Below, one piece after another: positions 36,859 to 46,205 of a stretch of DNA of 64,000 nt. Source of the stretch: Rhizobium rosettiformans W3 (GTDB lineage: Bacteria > Pseudomonadota > Alphaproteobacteria > Rhizobiales > Rhizobiaceae). The stretch is taken from assembly GCF_004912135.1 (NCBI RefSeq), contig NZ_STGU01000003.1, positions 62,001 through 126,000 on the forward strand, read 5' to 3'. Both the position numbers and the translations under genes were made by a program. The notes below the pieces were generated by a model. It was not told the origin of the DNA. It worked only from the letters and a program-made list of their open reading frames with translations, and made no database searches. Within the stretch, counting starts at the first letter, position 1. The number at the start of each line of letters is the position of its first letter.

Positions 36859-37011
36859 GGTATGCAGAAAGTCAAAATAATCATTTGATCGGTATATGGG
36901 CCGCGATAAGACTCGCCGCGGAGCTGGGGGCTGCTGCGTCAGCCACTCGTTCTTGTTTCAGCGGGCGCCAGGAGGAGCTTGGCCTCGCACGGTATGACCA
37001 GGGAGGTTACC
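36859..37011. promoter_or_regulatory. gbpR-chvE divergent control region
   Basis: This 153-bp gap must hold the GbpR binding site and the chvE promoter. The gbpR side is AT-rich (36861-36900), and an 8-bp palindrome ACCATGGT (36854-36861) overlaps the gbpR start codon. GGGAGG at 37001-37006 is the chvE ribosome binding site. I could not single out a LysR T-N11-A box with confidence. Confidence 0.5.
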
Positions 37012-38082
37012 ATGAAGAAACTTGGCGCCCTGATTGCGTCTCTCGCAATCGGCATCGCATCATTCGCGCCCATGTCCTACGCTCAGGACAAGGGCATGGT
37101 CGGCATTTCCATGCCGACGAAGACGTCGACCCGCTGGATCTCCGACGGCGAGACCATGGAAAAGCTGTTCACGGAAGCTGGCTACACGCCGGACCTGCAG
37201 TTCGCTGACGACGATATCCCGAACCAGCTCGCTCAGATCGAAAACATGGTCACCAAGGGTGCCAAGGTTCTCGTCATCGGCGCCATCGACGGCACGACGC
37301 TCTCCGACATCCTGCAGAAGGCTGCAGATGCCGGCGTCAAGGTCATCGCTTACGACCGTCTGATCCGCGACTCGGGCAATGTCGACTACTACGCCACCTT
37401 CGACAACTTCCAGGTCGGCGTGCTCCAGGCAACCAGCCTCGTTGACGGCCTCAAGGCGAAGTTCCCGGACACCAAGCCGTGGAACGTCGAACTCTTCGGC
37501 GGTTCGCCGGACGACAACAACGCCTTCTTCTTCTACGATGGCGCCATGTCCGTTCTGCAGCCCCTGATCGACAGCGGCGACATCGTCATCAAGTCCGGCC
37601 AGATGGGCATGGACCAGGTTGGTACCCTGCGTTGGGACGGCACCGTCGCCCAGGCTCGCATGGAAAACCTGCTCTCCTCGACCTACACCGAAGACAAGCT
37701 GCACGGCGCTCTGTCCCCGTATGACGGCCTGTCCATCGGCATCCTGTCGGCTCTGAAGGGCGTTGGCTACGGTTCTGGCGACATGACCATGCCGGTTGTA
37801 ACCGGTCAGGACGCCGAGCTGCCCTCGATCAAGTCGATGCTTGCCGACGAGCAGTACTCGACCGTTTTCAAGGACACCCGCGAACTCGCCAAGGTCGCCG
37901 TCTCGATGGTTGAAGCCATCATGGAAGGCAAGACCCCCGAGATCAACGACGACAAGACCTACAACAACGGTGTGAAGGTCGTTCCGTCCTACCTGCTGAA
38001 GCCTGTCGCTCTCGACAAGGCCAATGCCAAGGACGTTCTCGTCGGCGCCGGCTACTACACCGCCGAGCAGATCGACAACTGA
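37012..38082 (+). CDS. chvE: Periplasmic sugar-binding protein ChvE
   Basis: Substrate-binding protein of the GguAB transporter; in Agrobacterium it also binds VirA and enhances virulence induction by plant sugars, and it acts in chemotaxis. The 356-residue product has a signal peptide ([20 protein letters not shown]..., cleavage after SYA, residue 24) and the two-lobed sugar-binding fold typical of periplasmic binding protein family 4 ([70 protein letters not shown]). A strong hairpin follows the stop, before gguA. Galactose, arabinose and glucose are the expected ligands. Confidence 0.95.
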   Translation: MKKLGALIASLAIGIASFAPMSYAQDKGMVGISMPTKTSTRWISDGETMEKLFTEAGYTPDLQFADDDIPNQLAQIENMVTKGAKVLVIGAIDGTTLSDILQKAADAGVKVIAYDRLIRDSGNVDYYATFDNFQVGVLQATSLVDGLKAKFPDTKPWNVELFGGSPDDNNAFFFYDGAMSVLQPLIDSGDIVIKSGQMGMDQVGTLRWDGTVAQARMENLLSSTYTEDKLHGALSPYDGLSIGILSALKGVGYGSGDMTMPVVTGQDAELPSIKSMLADEQYSTVFKDTRELAKVAVSMVEAIMEGKTPEINDDKTYNNGVKVVPSYLLKPVALDKANAKDVLVGAGYYTAEQIDN

Positions 38083-38099
38083 TCCTTCGGGTCGCATCC

Positions 38100-38130
38100 G
38101 GGTCCGCGACACGTCGCGGACCCATTTTCT
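38100..38130 (+). terminator. Intercistronic terminator between chvE and gguA
   Basis: GGGTCCGCGAC (38100-38110) and GTCGCGGACCC (38113-38123) form an 11-bp perfect inverted repeat, followed by ATTTTCT. It probably lets only part of the transcripts through, giving more binding protein than transporter, a common design in ABC sugar operons. Confidence 0.8.
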
Positions 38131-38201
38131 ATACGCATTGAGGGAGCTCGCGCCCCAGCTGGATCTTTCGGGATCGCTGGCCTGGCGCCGGAATTCTGCA
38201 C

Positions 38202-39737
38202 ATGGACAACATCATTCTCGAGATGCGCGGCATCACAAAGACATTCCCCGGCGTGAAAGCGCTGGACAATGTCAGCTTCAAGGTGCGCGAGGGCGAGATC
38301 CACGCGCTGGTCGGCGAAAACGGCGCCGGCAAGTCTACGCTGATGAAGGTCCTGAGTGGCGTCTATCCCGCTGGCACCTATGACGGCGACATCTATTACG
38401 ACGGCGAAGTCCGTCGCTTCGCGCGGATTTCCGACAGCGAAGAGCTCGGCATCATCATCATTCACCAGGAACTGGCTCTCGTGCCGCTCCTGTCGATCGC
38501 CGAAAACATCTTCCTCGGCAACGAGATCGCCCAGAAGGGCGTGATCCACTGGCCCCAGACCTTCGCGCGGACGAAAGAGCTGCTGGCAAAGGTCGGCCTG
38601 AAGGATGCCCCGTCGACCCGCATCACCGATATCGGCGTCGGCAAGCAGCAGCTCGTCGAAATCGCCAAGGCGCTGTCGAAGAAGGTTCGCCTGCTCATCC
38701 TCGACGAGCCGACCGCTTCGCTCAATGAAACGGACTCTGACGCGCTGCTGACGCTCCTCATGGAGTTCCGCAAGCAGGGGATGACCTCGATCATCATCTC
38801 CCACAAGCTCAACGAAATCCGCAAGGTCGCCGACAAGATCACCATCATTCGCGACGGTGGCACGGTCGAGACGCTCGACTGTCATACGCAGGAAATCACC
38901 GAAGACCGCATCATCAAGGGCATGGTCGGCCGTGACATGGAAGACCGCTATCCGAAGCGGGATCCGAAGATCGGCGACGTTCTGCTCGAGGTGAAGAACT
39001 GGAACGTCTTCCACCAGAACCACCGCGATCGCCAGTTCCTGCACGACGTCGCCTTCAATGTGCGCGCCGGTGAAGTGGTCGGTATCGCGGGCCTGATGGG
39101 CGCTGGCCGGACCGAGACCGCCATGAGCATCTTCGGCAAGTCCTGGGGTCACAAGATCACCGGCGACGTCTCGATGCACGGCAAGCCGGTCGACGTGTCG
39201 ACGATCCCGAAGGCGATCAGTGCCGGCCTTGCCTATGTGACCGAAGACCGCAAACATCTCGGTCTCGTGCTGCAGAACAACATCAAGGAAAACACCACGC
39301 TCGCCAATCTCGACGGCGTGTCCAGCGGCACCGTCATCGACGACCGCATGGAAGCCAAGGTGGCCTCCGACTACCGCCAGAAGCTCCGGATCCGGTCGCA
39401 TTCGATCTATCAGGAAGCCGTCAACCTCTCCGGTGGCAACCAGCAGAAGGTCGTGCTGTCGAAGTGGCTGTTCACCAATCCCGAGATCCTGATCCTCGAC
39501 GAGCCGACCCGCGGCATCGACGTCGGGGCGAAGTTCGAAATCTACACCATCATCAACCAGCTTGCCGCCGAAGGTAAGGGCATTCTGATGATCTCGTCGG
39601 AAATGCCCGAGCTGCTCGGCACCTGCGATCGCATCTACGTCATGAACGAAGGTCGCATCGTCGCGGAACTTACCAAAGAAGAAGCAAGCCAAGAGTCCAT
39701 CATGCGTGCCATCATGCGCTCTGGGGAGAAACACTAA
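38202..39737 (+). CDS. gguA: Sugar ABC transporter ATP-binding protein GguA
   Basis: Two fused nucleotide-binding domains of a carbohydrate (CUT2) importer, 511 residues. Domain 1 has Walker [10 protein letters not shown] at 38-46, the Q-loop HQELALV, signature [13 protein letters not shown] and Walker B LLILDEPT. Domain 2 has a degenerate Walker A (GLMGAGRTE), signature [14 protein letters not shown] and Walker [13 protein letters not shown]; such asymmetry is normal for this family. It powers ChvE-dependent uptake with GguB. The ATG overlaps nothing upstream and lacks a strong ribosome binding site; the gguB ATG overlaps its stop by one base. Confidence 0.95.
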   Translation: MDNIILEMRGITKTFPGVKALDNVSFKVREGEIHALVGENGAGKSTLMKVLSGVYPAGTYDGDIYYDGEVRRFARISDSEELGIIIIHQELALVPLLSIAENIFLGNEIAQKGVIHWPQTFARTKELLAKVGLKDAPSTRITDIGVGKQQLVEIAKALSKKVRLLILDEPTASLNETDSDALLTLLMEFRKQGMTSIIISHKLNEIRKVADKITIIRDGGTVETLDCHTQEITEDRIIKGMVGRDMEDRYPKRDPKIGDVLLEVKNWNVFHQNHRDRQFLHDVAFNVRAGEVVGIAGLMGAGRTETAMSIFGKSWGHKITGDVSMHGKPVDVSTIPKAISAGLAYVTEDRKHLGLVLQNNIKENTTLANLDGVSSGTVIDDRMEAKVASDYRQKLRIRSHSIYQEAVNLSGGNQQKVVLSKWLFTNPEILILDEPTRGIDVGAKFEIYTIINQLAAEGKGILMISSEMPELLGTCDRIYVMNEGRIVAELTKEEASQESIMRAIMRSGEKH

Positions 39738-40948
39738 TGGCCATCGACACAAGAACCGAAACCCCCAAGGTCTCCGTGGGCGACTATCTGCGCAACAACA
39801 TCCGCGAATACGGACTGCTGCTCGCGCTCGTCGTCATCATGCTGCTGTTCCAGTTCCTGACCGACGGCGTTCTCTTCCGTCCGGTCAACATCACCAACCT
39901 GGTGCTGCAGAACTCGTTCATCGTCATCATGGCGCTGGGCATGTTGCTGATCATTGTCGCCGGCCATATCGATCTGTCGGTCGGCTCGATCGTCGCCTTC
40001 ATCGGCGGCATATCTGCGATGATGCTGGTCAAATGGGGCTGGCATTTCTCGCTCGTCGTGCCGCTGTGTCTGGTGCTCGGCGGCCTGATGGGTGCTGCCC
40101 AGGGTTACTGGGTCGCCTATCAGAAGATCCCCTCCTTCATCGTTACGCTGGCCGGCATGCTGGTCTTCCGCGGCCTGACCTATGTCACGCTTGGCGGTCG
40201 CCCGATCGGTCCGTTCCCGAAGGAATTCACGCTGCTCTCCACCGGCTTCATCCCGGATTTCCTGCCGCTGACGGATCCCGCGACCACCGGTATCGCCAAC
40301 CATGTCGCGATCATTCTCGTTGTGGCGCTCGTTGGTCTTGCGATCTATTCCGGCATGAAGAACCGTCGCCTGAACGACGAACATGGCACTGAAAACGAGC
40401 CCTTCGTCTTCTTCGCCGTGCAGATGGGCATCATCAGCGCGGTCGCCATCTTCCTCGGCTATCAGCTGGCCACCTATCGCGGTCTGCCGAACGTTCTGGT
40501 CGTCATGGGTGTTCTGATCGCCCTCTACTCCTTCGTCACCACCCGCACGACCATCGGTCGCCGCATCTATGCGCTGGGTGGCAACGAAAAGGCTGCGAAA
40601 CTCTCCGGCATCAACACCGAACGCCTGGTGTTCCTGACCTTCGTGAACATGGGCGTGCTGGCAGCACTTGCCGGCATGATCATCGCAGCCCGTCTCAACT
40701 CCGCCACGCCGAAGGCCGGCGTGGGCTTCGAGCTCGACGTTATCGCGGCCTGCTTCATCGGCGGTGCCTCGGCATCCGGCGGCGTTGGCAAGATTACTGG
40801 TGCAGTCATCGGCGCCTTCATCATGGGCGTCATGAACAACGGCATGTCGATCATGGGTATCGGCATCGACTACCAGCAGCTCATCAAGGGTCTCGTGCTT
40901 TTGGCTGCTGTCTTCTTCGACGTTTACAACAAGAACAAAGCAGTCTGA
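39737..40948 (+). CDS. gguB: Sugar ABC transporter permease GguB
   Basis: Inner-membrane permease of the ChvE-GguAB importer. The 403-residue product has about ten hydrophobic segments, with MALGMLLIIVAGHIDLSVGS near residue 73 (the IDLSVG block of CUT2 permeases) and RRIYALGGNEKAAKLSGIN near 277, the EAA-like loop contacting the ATPase. The C-terminal half ends with GVMNNGMSIMGIGIDYQQLI. A hydrophilic insert around 205-220 (KNRRLNDEHGTENEP) faces the cytoplasm. It overlaps gguA by one base and is 10 bp from gguC. Confidence 0.95.
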   Translation: MAIDTRTETPKVSVGDYLRNNIREYGLLLALVVIMLLFQFLTDGVLFRPVNITNLVLQNSFIVIMALGMLLIIVAGHIDLSVGSIVAFIGGISAMMLVKWGWHFSLVVPLCLVLGGLMGAAQGYWVAYQKIPSFIVTLAGMLVFRGLTYVTLGGRPIGPFPKEFTLLSTGFIPDFLPLTDPATTGIANHVAIILVVALVGLAIYSGMKNRRLNDEHGTENEPFVFFAVQMGIISAVAIFLGYQLATYRGLPNVLVVMGVLIALYSFVTTRTTIGRRIYALGGNEKAAKLSGINTERLVFLTFVNMGVLAALAGMIIAARLNSATPKAGVGFELDVIAACFIGGASASGGVGKITGAVIGAFIMGVMNNGMSIMGIGIDYQQLIKGLVLLAAVFFDVYNKNKAV

Positions 40949-40958
40949 GGATAGGCTT

Positions 40959-41924
40959 ATGTTTCTCTCGCAATTGAAGGCTGGCGGCATCATTTGCCGC
41001 CAGGGTGAGGCTGCGCGCCTTGTCCCAGGTTTCAACACCACTTACGAACTCGCCAAGGCGGCCATCGCCGCCGGCACGGATGTCGCGACCCTGATCGAAA
41101 AGCAGGGGGCCGGCGACAGCGTCGACCTTCTGGCGCTCGCCGCCGAAGGCAAGCTCGACTGCCCCGTCCGTCATCCAGATCCGGCGCACATGTACCTGAC
41201 CGGCACGGGTCTCACCCATACCGGTTCGGCCTCGGCCCGGGATAGCATGCATGCCGATACGGCCGGCATGAGCGATTCCATGAAGATGTTCCGCATGGGC
41301 ATGGAAGGCGGCAAGCCGAAGCCTGGCGAAATCGGCGTTCAGCCGGAATGGTTCTACAAGGGCAACGGCTTCAACGCGGTCGCTCCCGGTGAAGACCTCG
41401 TCTCCCCGTCCTTCGCGCTCGACGGTGGCGAAGAGCCCGAAATGGCCGGCTACTACATCATCGGCGAAGATGGCACGGCGCATCGCCTGGGCTTTTCCGT
41501 CGCCAACGAATTCTCCGACCACGTGACCGAGAAGATCAACTATCTCTTCCTCGCGCATTCCAAGCTGCGCCCGGCCTCCTTCGGCCCGGAGCTTCGCGTC
41601 GGCGCTCTGCCGGATCATGTCGAGGGCACCTCGCGCATCATCCGTGGCGGTCAAACTGTATGGGAAAAGCCGTTCCTGTCGGGTGAGGCGAACATGTCCC
41701 ACACGATCGCGAACCTCGAATATCACCACTTCAAATACGCGCTCTTCTGCCAGCCCGGCGATCTGCATGTGCACATGTATGGCACGGCGACGCTTTCGGT
41801 TGCTGACGGCTTCGTCACGCAGGAAGGCGACGTGTTCGAGATCGAGTCCCCGCAATTCGGTCTTCCGCTGCGCAACCGCCTGGCAAAGGCTGCCGCAGAG
41901 ACCGTCAAGGTGAAGATGCTCTGA
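40959..41924 (+). CDS. gguC: GguC, fumarylacetoacetase-family protein of the sugar operon
   Basis: The 321-residue product is the third ggu protein of Agrobacterium, which was not needed for sugar uptake. It belongs to the fumarylacetoacetate hydrolase superfamily: the metal-site region is PEMAGYYIIGEDGTAHRLGF followed by VANEFSDH, and SGEANMSHTIANLEYHHFKYA lies in the C-terminal part. FAH proteins act on 2-oxo acids and their enols. Placed beside arabinonate/galactonate and oxoglutarate-semialdehyde enzymes, it may be the 2-keto-3-deoxy-L-arabinonate dehydratase that the operon otherwise lacks. That role is inferred, not shown. Confidence 0.85.
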   Translation: MFLSQLKAGGIICRQGEAARLVPGFNTTYELAKAAIAAGTDVATLIEKQGAGDSVDLLALAAEGKLDCPVRHPDPAHMYLTGTGLTHTGSASARDSMHADTAGMSDSMKMFRMGMEGGKPKPGEIGVQPEWFYKGNGFNAVAPGEDLVSPSFALDGGEEPEMAGYYIIGEDGTAHRLGFSVANEFSDHVTEKINYLFLAHSKLRPASFGPELRVGALPDHVEGTSRIIRGGQTVWEKPFLSGEANMSHTIANLEYHHFKYALFCQPGDLHVHMYGTATLSVADGFVTQEGDVFEIESPQFGLPLRNRLAKAAAETVKVKML

Positions 41925-41973
41925 GCGGATCGGCCTGCCGACCCGCCCATTCAACAGAGACAGGACGATAGCC

Positions 41974-43719
41974 ATGAGCAAGTTCAAACCGGCGGCCTGG
42001 CCGCGCCAACTGAGATCGCAGCACTGGTATGGCGGTACGTCGCGCGACACCATCTACCACCGTGGCTGGCTGAAGAACCAGGGTCATCCGCATGACCTGT
42101 TCGACGGGCGTCCGGTCATCGGCATCCTCAACACCTGGTCGGACCTGACCCCCTGCAACGGCCATCTGCGCGAACTGGCCGAGAAGGTGAAGGCAGGCGT
42201 GTGGGAGGCCGGTGGCTTCCCGGTCGAAATCCCGGTGTTCTCGGCGTCGGAAAACACCTTCCGTCCGACGGCCATGATGTATCGCAACCTTGCGGCGCTC
42301 GCCGTCGAGGAAGCCATGCGCGGTCAGCCGATCGATGGCGCCGTTTTGCTCGTCGGCTGTGACAAGACCACCCCGTCGCTCGTCATGGCAGCGGCCTCGA
42401 CCGACCTGCCGTCGATCGTCGTCACCGGCGGTCCAATGCTCAACGGCTATTTCCGTGGCGAGCGCGTCGGTTCGGGCACCCATCTCTGGAAGTTCTCCGA
42501 AGCCGTCAAGGCCGGCGAGATGAGCCAGGAAGAGTTCCTCGAGGCAGAAGCCTCGATGTCGCGCTCCAGCGGTAGCTGCAACACCATGGGCACCGCCTCG
42601 ACGATGGCCTCCATGGTCGAAGCGCTCGGCATGGCACTGTCCGGAAACGCTGCGATCCCGGCCGTCGACAGCCGCCGCAAGGTGATGGCGCAGCTTTCCG
42701 GCCGCCGCATCGTGCAGATGGTCAAGGACGACCTGAAGCCCTCCGACATCATGACGAAGGAAGCCTTCGAAAACGCGATCCGCGTCAACGGGGCAATCGG
42801 CGGCTCGACCAATGCCGTCGTGCACATCCTTGCCATGGCCGGTCGCGTCGGCGTCGACATCACGCTTGACGACTGGGATCGCCTCGGCCGCGATATCCCG
42901 ACGATCGTCAACCTGATGCCGTCCGGCAAGTATCTGATGGAAGAGTTCTTCTATGCCGGCGGCTTGCCCGTTGTCATCAAGATGCTCGGCGAAGCCGGCA
43001 AGCTGCACAAGGATGCGCTGACCGTCTCCGGCGAAAGCATCTGGGACGAAGTGAAGGATGTCCGCAACTGGAACGAGGACGTCATCCTGCCGGTCGACAA
43101 GGCGCTGACCCAGCAGGGCGGCATCGTGGTCCTGCGCGGCAATCTCGCGCCGAAGGGCTGCGTCTTGAAGCCCTCGGCCGCGTCTCCGCATCTGATGAAG
43201 CATCGCGGCCGCGCCGTGGTCTTCGAAGACATCGACGACTACAAGGCGAAGATCAACGACGAGGCGCTCGATATCGACGAGACCTGCGTCATGGTCCTCA
43301 AGTATTGCGGTCCCCGCGGCTATCCGGGCATGGCGGAAGTCGGCAATATGGGTCTTCCGCCGAAGGTCCTGCGCAAGGGCATCACCGACATGGTCCGCAT
43401 TTCGGATGCGCGCATGTCCGGCACGGCATACGGCACGGTTCTCCTGCACACCTCGCCGGAAGCAGCACGCGGCGGTCCGCTCGCCATCGTCAAGAACGGT
43501 GACTTCATCGAAGTCGACGTAGAAGCCCGTCGCGTTCATCTCGACATTTCGGACGAGGAAATGCAGCGCCGTCTCGCCGAATGGCGTCCGCCGGTCGAGC
43601 CGCCGGCAAGCGGCTATGCGAAACTCTTCCATGACCATGTCGAGGGTGCCGATACCGGTGCCGACTTCGACTTCCTGAAGGGCTGCCGCGGTTCGCCGGT
43701 CGGCAAGGACGCACACTGA
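41974..43719 (+). CDS. Sugar-acid dehydratase, L-arabinonate dehydratase type (IlvD/Edd family)
   Basis: Iron-sulfur dehydratase that turns an aldonate into a 2-keto-3-deoxy acid. The 581-residue product has three cluster cysteines, Cys61 (LTPCNGH), Cys129 (VGCDKTTP) and Cys202 (SGSCNTMG), spaced as in the characterised Rhizobium leguminosarum L-arabinonate dehydratase, an enzyme reported also to take D-galactonate and D-fuconate. Such breadth would let one enzyme serve both sugar branches of this operon. It starts 49 bp after gguC and is 11 bp from the next gene. Confidence 0.88.
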   Translation: MSKFKPAAWPRQLRSQHWYGGTSRDTIYHRGWLKNQGHPHDLFDGRPVIGILNTWSDLTPCNGHLRELAEKVKAGVWEAGGFPVEIPVFSASENTFRPTAMMYRNLAALAVEEAMRGQPIDGAVLLVGCDKTTPSLVMAAASTDLPSIVVTGGPMLNGYFRGERVGSGTHLWKFSEAVKAGEMSQEEFLEAEASMSRSSGSCNTMGTASTMASMVEALGMALSGNAAIPAVDSRRKVMAQLSGRRIVQMVKDDLKPSDIMTKEAFENAIRVNGAIGGSTNAVVHILAMAGRVGVDITLDDWDRLGRDIPTIVNLMPSGKYLMEEFFYAGGLPVVIKMLGEAGKLHKDALTVSGESIWDEVKDVRNWNEDVILPVDKALTQQGGIVVLRGNLAPKGCVLKPSAASPHLMKHRGRAVVFEDIDDYKAKINDEALDIDETCVMVLKYCGPRGYPGMAEVGNMGLPPKVLRKGITDMVRISDARMSGTAYGTVLLHTSPEAARGGPLAIVKNGDFIEVDVEARRVHLDISDEEMQRRLAEWRPPVEPPASGYAKLFHDHVEGADTGADFDFLKGCRGSPVGKDAH

Positions 43720-43730
43720 GGAACGGGACC

Positions 43731-44660
43731 ATGGCAGATCGCATTCCGCTCGCGCTTGTCGGTATCGGCAAGATCGCCCGCGACCAGCACATTCCGTCGA
43801 TCGCAGGCGGTGACGATTTCGTCGTTGCCGCCGGTGTCAGCCGTCACGGCAAGGTCGAGGGGGCCGAGAACTTCACCGATTTCGAGGAGTTTCTCGCCGC
43901 CCGTCCCGACATCAAGGTCGTCTCGCTCTGCACACCGCCGGAAGTCCGTTTCGACATGGCAAAGGCCGCGATCGCTGCCGGACGCCATGTGCTGATGGAA
44001 AAGCCTCCGGCAACCACGCTGGGTGAGGCGGAGGCTCTTTCGGAGCTTGCCGAAAAGGCGGGGGTGACGCTGTTCGCCACCTGGCACTCGCGCTTTGCCC
44101 TCGGTGTCGAGCCCGCCAAGCAATGGCTGGCGGACAAGGCGATCCAGTCGATCTCCATCGTCTGGAAGGAAGACGTGCGTCGCTGGCATCCCGGCCAGGC
44201 CTGGATCTGGGAGCCGGGCGGTTTCGGCGTCTTCGACCCGGGCATCAACGCCTTGTCGATCCTGACCGAGATCGTTCCCGGTCACATCATGGTGCAGAAA
44301 TCCACTCTCGAGTTTCCGGAAAACAAGAAGCAGCCGATTGCCGCTTCCATCGCCATGCGGACCGTCGAAGGCGCGCCTGTTACGGCCGAATTCGACTGGC
44401 GACAGGAAGGGCCTCAAACGTGGGACATCACAGTCCAGACGAATGAAGGCGAGCTGCGTCTTTCAAAGGGCGGCTCGGAACTCTATATCAAGGGGACCGA
44501 ACAGGCGTCCGGCCCGGATCGCGAATATGCGGGCATCTACGAACGCTTCGCCCATCTCATCCGCTCCCGCCAGAGCGACACTGACTATCAGCCGCTGCGC
44601 ATCGTGGCGGATTCCTTCCTCTGCGGGGAACGGAAAGTCGTCGCTCCCTTCGAAGACTGA
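43731..44660 (+). CDS. D-galactose / L-arabinose 1-dehydrogenase (Gfo/Idh/MocA family)
   Basis: NAD(P)-dependent oxidation of the sugar to its 1,5- or 1,4-lactone, the first step of the operon's pathway. The 309-residue product has the N-terminal nucleotide-binding motif LVGIGKIARDQHIP, the EKPP lysine block (VLMEKPPATT) that is catalytic in this family, and a C-terminal sheet domain with WHPGQAWIWEPGGFGVFDPGIN near 160-180. The match to galactose dehydrogenases of Rhizobiaceae is by recall and context; arabinose or fucose may also be used. No lactonase gene follows. Confidence 0.85.
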   Translation: MADRIPLALVGIGKIARDQHIPSIAGGDDFVVAAGVSRHGKVEGAENFTDFEEFLAARPDIKVVSLCTPPEVRFDMAKAAIAAGRHVLMEKPPATTLGEAEALSELAEKAGVTLFATWHSRFALGVEPAKQWLADKAIQSISIVWKEDVRRWHPGQAWIWEPGGFGVFDPGINALSILTEIVPGHIMVQKSTLEFPENKKQPIAASIAMRTVEGAPVTAEFDWRQEGPQTWDITVQTNEGELRLSKGGSELYIKGTEQASGPDREYAGIYERFAHLIRSRQSDTDYQPLRIVADSFLCGERKVVAPFED

Positions 44661-44681
44661 CATGAAAAGGAGGCCCATCCC

Positions 44682-46196
44682 ATGGCCTATACACCGACTG
44701 GAAAACACCTGATCGCCGGCAACTGGGTTGCCAGCGCGGATACCTTTGCCTCGTCGCCTGCCACGGGCCCCTCCCACACCTTCTCCAAGGGTACCCCTGC
44801 CCTCGTCGATCAGGCGGCCAAGGCTGCCGAAGAGGCATTCGAGACCTATGCCTATTCGACGCGCGAAGAGCGTGCGGCATTCCTCGAAGCCATCGCCGAG
44901 GAAATCGATGCCCGTGGTGACGCGATCACCGAGATCGGTTCTCAGGAAACCGGCCTGCCGGAAGCCCGCCTGGTTGGCGAACGTGGCCGTACCGTCGGCC
45001 AGCTCCGCCTGTTTGCCTCGCATATCCGCAAGGGCGACTATCTCGATCGTCGCCACGACGAAGCCCTGCCCGACCGCAAGCCGCTTCCGCGTCCGGACCT
45101 GAAGATGGTCCAGCGCCCGATCGGTCCGGTCGCCGTCTTCGGCGCCTCCAACTTCCCGCTCGCCTTCTCGACGGCCGGTGGCGACACCGCGGCAGCCCTT
45201 GCTGCCGGTTGCCCGGTCGTGGTCAAGGCGCATGATGCCCATCCGGGCACGGGTGAAATCGTGGCTTCGGCCATCGATGCCGCGATCAAGCGCTGCGGCG
45301 TGCATCCGGGTGTCTTCTCGCTGGTTCATGGCGGCAGCCGTGACGTCGGCCAGGCGCTGGTCCAGCATCCGCTGATCAAGGCCGTCGGCTTCACCGGTTC
45401 GCTCGGCGGTGGCCGCGCACTTTACGATCTCTGCGCCCAGCGTCCGGAGCCGATCCCCTTCTTCGGCGAGCTCGGCTCGGTCAACCCGATGTTCATGCTG
45501 CCCAAGGCTGTTGCCACCCGCGGCGAAACCATCGCCAAGGGCTGGGTCGGTTCGCTCACCATGGGTGCCGGCCAGTTCTGCACCAATCCGGGTATCGTCG
45601 TCCTGCTGAAGGGCGCCGACGCCGACAAGTATGTCGAAACGGCAACCGAAGCCCTGTCGGCCGTTGGTCCGCAGACCATGCTGACGGACGGTATTGCGGA
45701 TGCCTATCGCAAGGGTGCGACCAAGATCGCCGGCACCGAAGGTGTGCGTTCGGTTCTCACGTCGACTTGCGACCTGCGCAATGCAACGCCCTATCTCTTC
45801 CAGACGACGGCGAAGGACTGGCTCGACAACCACGTGCTGGGCGAAGAGGTCTTCGGACCGCTCGGCCTGATCGTTATCGCCGAGAGCGAAGACGAAATGG
45901 TCGCCATGGCGCGCAGCCTTTCGGGTCAGCTGACCGCGTCGATCCATCTCGCCGATGGTGACGAGGCCCTCGGCAAGCGTCTGATGCCGATCCTGGAGCG
46001 CAAGGCCGGCCGCGTGCTTGCCAATGGCTTCCCGACCGGTGTCGAAGTTGCCGATAGCATGGTTCACGGCGGTCCCTACCCGGCCTCCACGAACTTCGGC
46101 GCAACCTCCGTCGGCACGCTGTCGATCCGCCGCTTCCTGCGACCGGTCTGCTATCAGGACATCCCGGCCGCCCTGCTGCCGATCGATCTGGCCTAA
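44682..46196 (+). CDS. 2,5-dioxopentanoate (alpha-ketoglutarate semialdehyde) dehydrogenase
   Basis: Aldehyde dehydrogenase that completes the arabinonate branch by oxidising alpha-ketoglutarate semialdehyde to 2-oxoglutarate. The 504-residue product has the catalytic cysteine Cys300 in GAGQFCTNPG and the general base Glu263 in GELGSVNP; the sequence AGNWVASADTFASSPATG and the ending SIRRFLRPVCYQDIP are typical of this subgroup rather than of general ALDHs. Its presence argues that pentoses such as L-arabinose are degraded by the operon, not only galactose. GGAG lies upstream and dgoK follows after 9 bp. Confidence 0.88.
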   Translation: MAYTPTGKHLIAGNWVASADTFASSPATGPSHTFSKGTPALVDQAAKAAEEAFETYAYSTREERAAFLEAIAEEIDARGDAITEIGSQETGLPEARLVGERGRTVGQLRLFASHIRKGDYLDRRHDEALPDRKPLPRPDLKMVQRPIGPVAVFGASNFPLAFSTAGGDTAAALAAGCPVVVKAHDAHPGTGEIVASAIDAAIKRCGVHPGVFSLVHGGSRDVGQALVQHPLIKAVGFTGSLGGGRALYDLCAQRPEPIPFFGELGSVNPMFMLPKAVATRGETIAKGWVGSLTMGAGQFCTNPGIVVLLKGADADKYVETATEALSAVGPQTMLTDGIADAYRKGATKIAGTEGVRSVLTSTCDLRNATPYLFQTTAKDWLDNHVLGEEVFGPLGLIVIAESEDEMVAMARSLSGQLTASIHLADGDEALGKRLMPILERKAGRVLANGFPTGVEVADSMVHGGPYPASTNFGATSVGTLSIRRFLRPVCYQDIPAALLPIDLA

Positions 46197-46205
46197 GGAG
46201 CCGAC

